DNA of 64,000 nt from Frankineae bacterium MT45 (lineage in GTDB: Bacteria > Actinomycetota > Actinomycetes > Mycobacteriales > Jatrophihabitantaceae): the NCBI GenBank assembly GCA_900100325.1, contig LT629697.1, positions 1,857,423-1,921,422 on the forward strand, read 5' to 3'. Positions 41,001-47,300 of this stretch are shown one piece after another. A program made the position numbers and the translations under genes. Numbering within the stretch: the first letter of the stretch is position 1; the number at the start of each line of letters is the position of its first letter. The notes below the pieces were generated by a model. It was given only the letters and a program-made list of their open reading frames with translations, was not told the DNA's origin and did no database searches.

Positions 41001-43326
41001 TCTGGTCCAGTCGAGCGACAGTGTCGCAACCGTGACCATCCCGCAGACGCCCTCCCTTTCGCTGGTGAAGAGCGCCGCGCCAGCCAGCGTCTCCGCCGTC
41101 GGTGACGCGATCAGCTACCAGTTCCTGGTCACCAACACCGGTAACACCACCGTCAACAACCTGAAGATCAACGACACCCTGGCCGCACCCGCCGCCCCCG
41201 CCCCGGACATCACCTGCCCCTCGACGACGCTGCTGCCGACCGCCACCACGACCTGCACGGCGACCTATGCGGTGACTCAGGCCGACCTCGACAACGGCGC
41301 GGTGAGCAACAGCGCGACTGCCGGCGGCCTGGACCCGACCGGCGCGCCCGTCGCCTCGAACCCCTCGAGCGCCGCGGTGAATGCCACCCAGACTCCGGCG
41401 GTGACGCTCGCCAAGACGGCGACCCCGAGCGCGGTCAGCGCGGCCGGACAGAAGGTCGCATACCAGTTCGTGGTGAGCAACGTCGGAAACGTCACGGTCA
41501 CCGGACTGACGATCAACGACAAGCTGACCTCGCCGGCCGGACCGGCAGTCGCCGTCACCTGCCCGACGACGACCCTTGCACCGACCATCTCCACCACCTG
41601 CACGGCGACGTACACAGCGACGCAGGCCGACGTCGACCACGGGAGCATCGACAACTCGGCGGTGGCCAACGTCGTCGGCCCGGCCGGTCAGAGTGTCGCC
41701 TCCGATCCGTCGACGGCCCACGTGACGGCCGCCCCGACGCCGGCCCTCACCGTCTCCAAGAGCGCCAACCCGACCAGCGTCACCGCTGCGGGGGACCGGG
41801 TGACGTACTCCTTCCTCGTCACCAACACCGGCAACGTCACCCTCACCGCGCTGTCGGTGGCCGACACGTTCACCGCGCCGGCCGGCCCGCCCCCGGCCGT
41901 CACCTGCCCACCCACCGCGCTGGCTCCGGGGTTGACGGCGACCTGCACCTCGACCTACCCGGTGACGCAGGCCGATATCGACAACGGCCGAATCGACAAC
42001 AGCGCCATAGCCAGCGGGACCGACCCCAGTGGGGCGATCGTCAACTCGGCTGCCTCCATCGCGACGGTCACCGCCGCGGCAGCGCCGGCCCTCAAGCTGG
42101 TGAAGTCCTCGCCGAACACGCAGGTCTCCAAGCCGGGGGACTCGGTGACCTACGAGTTCCTCCTGACGAACACGGGCAACGTCACACTGAACGACTTCAG
42201 CATCGACGACGTGTTGGCCGCCCCGGCGGGCCCCCAGATCACGGCGGTCTGCCCGACCAGCCCCATCGCTCCCGGCGGATCGACGACCTGCACCGCCGAC
42301 TACGTGGTCACCCAGGCTGACATCGACCACGGATCGATCTCCAACACCGCCACCGCCACCGCCAGCGACCCGAATGGCACCCAGACAACCTCGTCCCCGT
42401 CAACGGCGACGATCCCCGTCTTCACCGGCCCACCCTCGATCACCCTGGTCAAGTCGGCGAGCGTCGAGGACGTCAATGGCAATGGATCGACTGATGTCGG
42501 CGATCACGTGCTCTGGACCTTCCTGGTCACCAACACCGGTCCGCTCACGTTGGCGGTCTCGGTGCAGGACCCGACGGCCGGTGCGATCAGCTGCCCCGGC
42601 GCCGCTCTGGCGCCGACCGATTCGATCACCTGCACCGCCGACCATCCACACGTCCTCACCCAGGCCGATTTCGACGCCGGCATAGTCAGGAACACCGCCA
42701 CGGCGACGGGGATCCTGCCCGGCGGTTCTCCGGTGCTCTCGGACCCCTCGACGGCAACTGTGCCGCTGGCGAGCCGGCCGGGCCTGGCCCTGGTCAAGCG
42801 GGCACAGGTGGTCGACAACAACGGTGACGGGGTCACCGGCCCGGGCGACACCATTCTCTGGACCTTCCTGGTCACCAACACCGGCAACGTGACTATGAGC
42901 AACCTGGTTGTGAACGACTCCCGGGCCGGCCGGGTCACCTGCCCGGTCACATCGGTGGCGCCCGGCCGCAGCGTCACCTGCTCCGCGGCGCCGCACGAGA
43001 TTACTCAGGCCGAGGCCGCCGCGGGCGACATCGTCAACACCGCAACGGTGACCGGAACGCCCCCGCGGCCCGCCGAGCCGGGTGCACCGCCGGTGACGTC
43101 GCCGCCGTCGACCGCGACGGTCGGCATCGGCGCGGCCGTGGCCGGCGAGACGACCGGCGGCGGTGACGCGGGGACCGGTGGCGGCTCGGTGACGAACCCG
43201 CCGAGCCTGGCCACGACCGGCGTCCAGGGACTCGGACCGTCGATCTCGCTGGGCCTGCTGGCTCTGCTCCTCGGAGCACTCCTCACCGCTGCCGGTCTCC
43301 TCCGCCGACGGTTCGACAATGAGTAA
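32080..43326 (+). CDS. Giant DUF11-repeat surface protein with LATTG sorting signal
   Basis: A 3748-residue exported protein starting at TTG (32080) about 11 bases after GGGAGG. A basic signal peptide (RRLVAALIVVVLALGFGVAG, cleavage near AQA) precedes an N-terminal domain of about 350 residues of unknown function. From about residue 383 to 3680 I count 29 tandem DUF11-type modules of ~115 residues, each with the K-x-x-x-P/A-x-x-V...V-x-Y-x-F-x-V-x-N-x-G-N-x-T theme. A Gly-rich spacer then leads to LATTG (3710-3714), a membrane helix and RRRF. LAxTG is a sortase class E signal, so wall attachment is likely. The role, probably adhesion or a cell-surface stalk, is inference. No sortase gene is in the window. 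Confidence 0.9.
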   Translation: MVRSRRSRRLVAALIVVVLALGFGVAGTPAAQAAVEAPLSLAFDQQVYGDALVSGNSVVVCPAGNTACTAATNRSGTQSSGVNDNFYMTQTGANAANNWFNSSSVQLTIPTGASIAYARLLWAGDTGVFRTGTNSTVTQRCNTSNSPSAVQPPGAAASTPVQLTVGSNPAVSVTAARYTADTITNVTVNQPQFYSAAANVTPSFANAPTGTPLTITTANVWTPAGFGCFGGWSLVLVYSYPAADPVNAPVKREVFVYDGHVRQNSVDPATTTTVSGFRVSGQVNVGVVAYEGDWGITGDQFSVNGTAQTDPVGPGASSTNFFTSYAQNAFPAAGVNNFSVDAKQFPVASTVIKPGDTSASLSFSTSGDTYLAQELVMSVPIPALQITKSASPSTVHAGDTVTYTITVTNPVAGSTATGVVVNDPLTPACNKNIGNLTGSTTYTCTGVAGSSSFTNIANASGTDAQGDAFTGAGRADVTVLAPAISITKTTDQAAYRVGATVTYTITVTNTGNATLTPVNVADASTPGCARSLGSLAAGASTSYTCTATAPVTGNSNTASVTGTDALNRSVTASATASVPVIRPALTLVKSVTPTSVTAAGQSVSYSFKVTNSGDSTINSLSIADTLTAPAGPVPAITCPVTTLAAAATTTCTATYTATQADVDNGSIANSAVANGLDIVGGAVASNASTATVTIAKAPALTIRKTAAPTTVNSAGQTIAYSFVLTNTGNVTVHALALTDTFTAPAGPVPAITCPTTTLAPNASTTCSATYTTTQADIDSGSVTNSATVSGLDPTNTAVVSTPSVASVTAAPGASLALVKSASPTVVTAAGQKVTYSFLVTNTGNLTLNNLAVTDTFTAPAGPVPAVTCPTTTLAPNASTTCTATYTATQADIDNGTIKNSAIANATDTKGRAVASAQSNATVSVTATPKLALTKSVLPKTVTAAGQSVTYTFAVSNTGNVTIKNLSILDSMTSPAGPVPSITCPVTTLAPGAGTNCTATYTATQADIDNGTIKNSAVAQGSDPGGNTVTSPASTAVVTAPANASSTLVKTATPATVTAIGQQISFTFVVTNTGNVTLSSVGITDTLTAPASPAVVVNCPPGSVAPGASVTCTATYTATQADVDNGSVSNTATAQTVTPSGVTQSTPPSTASVPVAVTSALTISKAASPSTISSAGQNVSYTFTVTNSGQTTISGIVVNDPMFTGGKAPTCQTTTLAPGASMVCSASYTSTQADVDRGSVVNTATASGTTPQGSRVTSTPSTATVTATATPRLQLTKSANPSSFAAAGAAITYTFTVVNAGNVTVSTLAISDTLAAPAGPQLAPITCAATSLAPNASTTCTATYATTAADLDNGSISNTATATGKAPSGGTVTSNQSTATVTAVANAALSLVKTVSPTTITRAGQVVTSTFTVTNSGNQTITKVAVTDVNRAPAGALAGAVTCAATTLAAGASTTCSVTYVATQNDVDHGSIADTAVASGNNPAGATITSNSSSGLVTVVQSPALSVVKSGSVSQVRLAGQQVVYSFLVTNQGNVTISGVSIADSFSSPAGPPVTPTCPTTALAPGASLTCTATYTATQADIDNGSIQNSATASATAPDGTPITSPPSTATVTVPQNPSMSLVKAATPTTVTAVGQSVQYTFTIRNTGNVTLGPVGVSDLFSPPAAPALAVNCPSTALAPGAVATCTASHSVTQADLDNGSINNSATAQSTDPQGNPVTSPLSTATVAATQSASLSVAKSASPTSITNAGERVTYAFLVTNTGNVTVTGLAIADTLAPPAAPPLTPINCPVTLLAPAATTTCSATYTATQADVDSGSINNSATATGRDPAGKAVASDPSTASVTVNASPSLKLAKTVTPTIYDTVGQTLTYTFTVTNNGNQTVSGLAIADPMFTGANAAVCAATTLAPAAKTTCSATHAVTQADLDAGTIQNTATAKGLDPTGAAVTSPAATASATANQSPLLTLIKTASPTSVSSAGSVITYSFHVTNTGNVTINNLSINDSFVPPATAASAVVCPSTTLAPGVAIDCTWSYTVTQNDIDSGSINNTATAAGTDPSGNPISSQPSSATVAVPATPALSVVKKASPATITAAGQTVNYTFAVTNTGNVSLSLLSITDSFSAPAGPPITVSCPQRSIAPTAVVTCTATYTSSQADVDNGSITNSAFASAQTPGGATVNSIPSTSTVAVTQNPALTVLKTVSRSSVTAAGQALSYTFTVTNSGNVSVSAIAITDPMFAGPNAPVCAATSLSPGHSTTCTANYTTTQDDIDAGQIRNTATASGTDPLGQPVTSAPSTVTVQAQQNPSLLLVKSALSQSIDTVGQAVTYAFAVTNTGNVTISNLTLADTFVAPAGPAADAVCPVTLLAPGASTTCLATYTSTQADFDAGIITNTATASGLDPQGNPAASNPSTAVVVANDSLSLVLQKTVTPSQITTAGQQVFYRFAVTNTGNVTIHNLVVEDVLAAPAGPAVAVTCLQTSLASLASTTCSATYTASQADADNGLISNTATVTGLDPTNTPVTTNPSTATVVINPAASLTLTKAATPTTVDAAGQTVHYTFTVVNTGNVSVNSLSIGDPVLPRSVTPACVATTLAPGASTTCTADYIVTQTDVDNGRIVNVAVANATTPAGGPVSSDQASATVNVTQTPLLALQKTAGFTAPVSSAGAAINYNFALTNKGNVTLSGLAVIDQFAAPAGPELAVTCPTTPLAPGDTVNCSASYTTSQADIDNGSINNQAFATATAPNDGTVKSLPSSASVPITQTPALTLKKTVSPTTASAAGDRVNYTFLVTNSGQTTITNLTITDTLTAPAAPVPPVSCPVTTLAPTDSTTCTASYVLTQADVDNGSVVNVATANGLSPSGAPVTSPEWSATVTVPENAGLTLTKSATPTTASTAGAKIKYSFLVTNSGNVTLTNLTIDDTFDAPGGPPLSDITCPVTTLAPNGVTTCTGNYTVTQADVDSGRLRNTAHAVAADPATTLVQSSDSVATVTIPQTPSLSLVKSAAPASVSAVGDAISYQFLVTNTGNTTVNNLKINDTLAAPAAPAPDITCPSTTLLPTATTTCTATYAVTQADLDNGAVSNSATAGGLDPTGAPVASNPSSAAVNATQTPAVTLAKTATPSAVSAAGQKVAYQFVVSNVGNVTVTGLTINDKLTSPAGPAVAVTCPTTTLAPTISTTCTATYTATQADVDHGSIDNSAVANVVGPAGQSVASDPSTAHVTAAPTPALTVSKSANPTSVTAAGDRVTYSFLVTNTGNVTLTALSVADTFTAPAGPPPAVTCPPTALAPGLTATCTSTYPVTQADIDNGRIDNSAIASGTDPSGAIVNSAASIATVTAAAAPALKLVKSSPNTQVSKPGDSVTYEFLLTNTGNVTLNDFSIDDVLAAPAGPQITAVCPTSPIAPGGSTTCTADYVVTQADIDHGSISNTATATASDPNGTQTTSSPSTATIPVFTGPPSITLVKSASVEDVNGNGSTDVGDHVLWTFLVTNTGPLTLAVSVQDPTAGAISCPGAALAPTDSITCTADHPHVLTQADFDAGIVRNTATATGILPGGSPVLSDPSTATVPLASRPGLALVKRAQVVDNNGDGVTGPGDTILWTFLVTNTGNVTMSNLVVNDSRAGRVTCPVTSVAPGRSVTCSAAPHEITQAEAAAGDIVNTATVTGTPPRPAEPGAPPVTSPPSTATVGIGAAVAGETTGGGDAGTGGGSVTNPPSLATTGVQGLGPSISLGLLALLLGALLTAAGLLRRRFDNE
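33229..43120 (+). repeat. Tandem array of 29 DUF11-encoding modules, period about 345 bases
   Basis: Successive modules begin at an L-x-L-x-K-S/T motif. Two neighbouring modules share a 48-base identical stretch whose copies start at 34732 and 35077, exactly 345 bases (115 codons) apart. Another ~44-base identical block recurs at about 34331 and 34679. The last two modules carry a longer, Asp/Asn/Gly-rich insertion. Confidence 0.85.
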
Positions 43327-43362
43327 TAGTCTCGGAATGTGTCCAGCTCAACGAGGAGTCAT

Positions 43363-43803
43363 GTGTTCGCCAAGGTAATCGCCGCTCTGCTCGCTCTGTC
43401 GACTGCGGTGGTGGTCTCCGGCTGCACATCCTCGGGGTCTTCGTCGGCGCCGACGATGACATCGCCGTCGGCGAGCAAGTCGTCGGCCAGCCAGATCCCA
43501 CCCCAGCACTCGCTCCCCGCACCGGCCTCGATCCGCAATGACGTGAAACTCCGGCGTCAGGTCTCGATCACCAGTTGCGCAGCGAAGCCCGGGGGCTGGC
43601 AGGCGAAGGGTAAGGCGGTAAACACCGGGAAGAAGAACGTCGTCCTGACCATCACCGTCTTCTTCACCACCACCTCCGCCACCGTTCTCGACTACGCGAC
43701 GACCAAGGTGGCCGTCCCGGCCGGGGGAGACGCGGACTGGACGGCCGCCGCTGACTTCGCCGCCGAGCCGTCGATGAACTGCGTGCTGCGCGGGGTCGGA
43801 TAA
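43363..43803 (+). CDS. Small lipoprotein downstream of the giant surface protein
   Basis: A 146-residue protein with a lipoprotein signal: FAKVIAALLALSTAVVVSGC, lipobox V-S-G-C, giving a lipidated Cys at about residue 21. A Ser/Thr/Pro-rich linker follows, then a small beta domain (VSITSCAAKPGGWQAKGKAVNTGKKNVVLTITVFFTTTSATVLDYATTKVAVPAGG) of the FxLYD-like, extracytoplasmic type. The GTG at 43363 has GAGGAG 4 bases upstream. It is 36 bases after the giant gene, same strand, and may be co-transcribed. Confidence 0.8.
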   Translation: MFAKVIAALLALSTAVVVSGCTSSGSSSAPTMTSPSASKSSASQIPPQHSLPAPASIRNDVKLRRQVSITSCAAKPGGWQAKGKAVNTGKKNVVLTITVFFTTTSATVLDYATTKVAVPAGGDADWTAAADFAAEPSMNCVLRGVG

Positions 43804-43870
43804 CTACGGCGCTGCGCGCCGAGTCGGCCCACGGGGCTCCGGGCGATCAGTATCCGGCAGGATGAATCGC

Positions 43871-44161
43871 ATGACTGCCTACTGGATCAACACCTACAAG
43901 GAAATCAACGACGAAGCCAAGCTCGCGGCCTACGCCAAGCTGGCCGGCCCCGCGCTGACTGCCGCCGGCGGTACGTTCCTCGCCCGCGGCCTACCCGAAC
44001 AGACATACGAAGCGGGGGAGTCGACCCGCACCGTGATCATCCAGTTCGAGTCGGTCGAGAGTGCGCGCCAGGCCCATGACAGCGAGGCTTACCAGGAGGC
44101 GCTCGCCGCGCTCGATGGTGGCGCAGTGCGGGATCTGCGCATCGTCCCAGGTGTTGCCTGA
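43871..44161 (+). CDS. DUF1330-family protein
   Basis: A 96-residue protein: MTAYWINTYKEINDEAKLAA..YAKLAGPALTAAGGTFLARGL, then TVIIQFESVESARQAHDSEAYQEALAAL. The Y-W-I/V-N-x-x-x-I-x-D segment and the C-terminal S-EAYQ-x-A motif define DUF1330, a dimeric alpha/beta barrel like the NIPSNAP-type folds. The function is unknown. The ATG at 43871 follows AGGA by about 8 bases; an ATG at 43862 is also possible. It sits between the lipoprotein and the 1664-residue secreted protein. Confidence 0.85.
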   Translation: MTAYWINTYKEINDEAKLAAYAKLAGPALTAAGGTFLARGLPEQTYEAGESTRTVIIQFESVESARQAHDSEAYQEALAALDGGAVRDLRIVPGVA

Positions 44162-44305
44162 GCGAAGGCGTCGCCTCGTTGGGAGGCCGTTGGTCCGCTC
44201 TTAACCCAACCGCCTAATCGCATTCACTCGGGCTCCTTACCGTCGCGCTAACTGCTCGCGGGTCGCCGCAGCACACGCCGCACGGCCTAAGCAGGAGGCT
44301 CCTTC

Positions 44306-47300
44306 GTGATACGCCCCGGTCGCACCGCCATGTCCGCACCGCTCGGTCGCCACCGGAGGCCGACGTCATCGCTGCGGAGTCGGATCGGCGCGCCGGCAAT
44401 GGTGCTGCTGGCCACGCTGGGCGTGGTCGGGGTCGTGACCTTCAATGCCTCGTCGGCGTCGGCGTCGGTCGGGTTCACCGCCGGAAACCTGGTCGTGTAC
44501 CGCGTCGGCACCGGTACCGGCGCACTCTCCTCCAGTGGTTCCGCAGTGGCCCTCGACGAGTTCTCGACGAGCGGCGCGAGCGTCTCCTCGGTGACCCTGC
44601 CATCCGTGGCCAGCGGGGCGAACAAGCCGCTGGTGGCGAGCGGTTCGGCCAACTCCGAAGGCATGTTGACGCTCTCAGCCGACGGGCGCTACCTGGTGGC
44701 GACCGGGTACTCGGCCGCCGTCGGCGCGACCGGACTCTCCTCCTCGGCGTCGGCATCGGTGCCGCGGACGGTGGCCCGAGTCGACGCTCTGGGCAACGTC
44801 GACACCACGACCGCCCTCACCGACTTCTCCGACGGGAACAACCCGCGCAGCGCGATCAGCCTCGACGGAAGTAGCTTCTGGGTCGCGGGGGCGGCGAGCA
44901 GCCTGCGCTATGCGGCACTCGGTGCCACCACCTCGACGGCTCTCACCAACTCGACGTACAAGAACCTGCGCCAACTCCAGATCGCCAATGGGCAGCTCTA
45001 CGCGTCGGCCGATCCGACGAAGGCCTCGGTCACCGTCGCCAGCATCGGCACCGGACTGCCGACCAGCGGCACCCAGACGCCGACGAATATCCCGTTCACC
45101 ACGGCGCCCACCCAGCCCTTCGGGTATGCCTTTGTCACGCTCGGCAGCGGCAGCGCATCCGACACCCTCTACGTGGCCGACAACGGGGCCGGCGTGGTGG
45201 CGAAGTACACCCTGACGAGTGGTCACTGGGCCAGCAGCGGGAGCGTCGCCGTCAGCAACGTCACCGGCCTCGCCGCGAACGACTCGAACGGCACGGTCTC
45301 CATCTTCGCGACGGCTAGCGGCTCCGCCGGCACGTCGGGAAGCCTCTACAAGATCACCGACAGCTCCGGACTCGGCGGGACCCTCTCCGGGTCGGCCGCC
45401 CTCATCGCCACTGCGCCGGCCAACGAGGCCTACCGCGGTGTGGCCTTCGCCCCCGGGACCGTCTTCGGCTCCGGTGGCGGCACGCCGGTGAACAACCCTC
45501 CAACAATCACGGCGGATCACGGGGGATTGGCTGCGGCCATCAACGATCCGACCAACCCGAGCCTGGGCCTGACGGTCGGTGACAGCACCTACAGTGCAGC
45601 GCAGTTGACGGTCACCGCGACGTCGTCGAATCAGGCGGTCGCCGCCAACGCCGGCATCAGCATCAGTGGGACCGGAGCCCAGCGGGTGCTGACGATTGCC
45701 CCGGCCGGCGTTGGGAATTCGCTGATCACGCTCACGGTCACGGCACCCGACTCCACCCAGACGACCACGCAGATCAGGTACGGCGTCTCAGCCGACCTCG
45801 GTCAGCCGAGCGCGCGCTACTACAGCGGCGCCGGGAACGGGTCGGTAGCGATCGACGTCGGCGGCGGTTACATGATCGTCGGCGATGACGAGAACAACGT
45901 GCTGCGGCTGTACCAGGAGGGGCACTCCGGGGCGCCGGTGAGGACCTTTGATTTCACCGCATTGCTGCCCTCGGGCACGACCGAGGTGGACATCGAGGCG
46001 GCGGCGCGCAGCGGGAACACCGTCTACTGGACCGGCTCGATGAGCAACACCTCCAGCGGGAATCTCGCCCCGTCCCGCAGCACCATCTTCGCCACCCAGA
46101 TCACCGGTTCGGGGGCCGCCACGACGCTCAGCTACGGCGGCAGCTACACCGGGCTCCTCTCCGACCTGGTGGCCTGGGACCACAACAACGGCCACGGCCT
46201 CGGCGCCGACTACCTAGGCCTCGCCGCCTCGTCGGCCTCCGGGGTGGACGGGCACGCCAACAACGCGTTGAACGTCGAGGGGATGGAGTTCGCCGGCAAT
46301 TCCACGTCCACGGCGTATCTGTCGTTCCGGGCGCCACTGGAACCGACGACGAACCGCCATCTGGCCATGCTCGTGCCGGTGACGAACATCCCGGCGATCA
46401 CCTCGGCCGGAAACCCGGGTTCGGTGCACGCCACCTTCGGTGCGCCGATCTTCCTCGACCTCGGCGGTCTGGGCGTGCGTGACATCCGTGAAAACGGCGA
46501 CGGCCAGTACCTGATCAGCGCCGGCACCGCTGACGACAGCAACTCCTCATTTGTGCTGTACCAGTGGGACGGGGTCGCCGCCGACGCACCGCGGCGCACC
46601 GGCACCACGCTGCCGCAGCTCCCGTCGGCCACCAACCAGGGCTCCTGGGAGACGATCGTCAGCGTCCCCGAGCCGCTGGTCGCCGGTTCTGACCTACAGC
46701 TCATCCAGGACGACGGCGACGTGGTCTGGTACAACGACGGCCTCACCTCCAAGACCGGCATGGCCGCTGACCTGCAGAAGTCGATGGGGCTGACGCTCAG
46801 CTACACGGCACCGACCTCAACCGCCGTCTCCACCGACTCCAGCCCGGGCGTCGTCGGCCAGGCCGTGACCTTCTCGGCTCAGGTGTCGGCCCCGACGGGC
46901 GCCGGGACGCCGACCGGTTCGGTGACCTTCTCCGGGCAAGGGGGAGTGCTCTGCTCGGCGGTGGCCGTCGACGGCTCGGGGACGGCGACCTGCACCACGA
47001 GCTACCCGACACCGGGCAGCGACTCGGTAAGTGCGGTCTACTCCGGGGGTGGCGGCTTCGCCGGCTCGACCGGGACGGTGGCCCAGAGCGTCGCCAAGGC
47101 CAGCACGTCGACCGTGCTGGTCACCGCCCCCGCGCATCCTGTCGTCGGTCAGCCCGTGACCTACACGGCGACGGTTGCCGTCACCGCTCCCGGCGCCGGA
47201 GTGCCGACCGGGACGGTGACCTTCACCGGGGCCAGCGGGCCGCTCTGCACCGCGGCGCCGCTGAACGGCACGTCGCCCGATACCGCCAGCTGCACCACTA

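Noticed and set aside
33124-42330. Long reverse-strand frames (up to ~480 codons) opposite the DUF11 array
   Set aside because: They follow the 345-base repeat and the GC-rich codon pattern of the forward gene, are Arg/Gly/Val-rich and match no family.
33229-43120. CRISPR-like or satellite array
   Set aside because: The ~345-base repeats stay in one open frame and encode DUF11 modules; no short identical repeats with unique spacers.
43207-43221. Canonical LPxTG sortase A signal
   Set aside because: The motif reads LATTG, so a class E-type signal is the better match.
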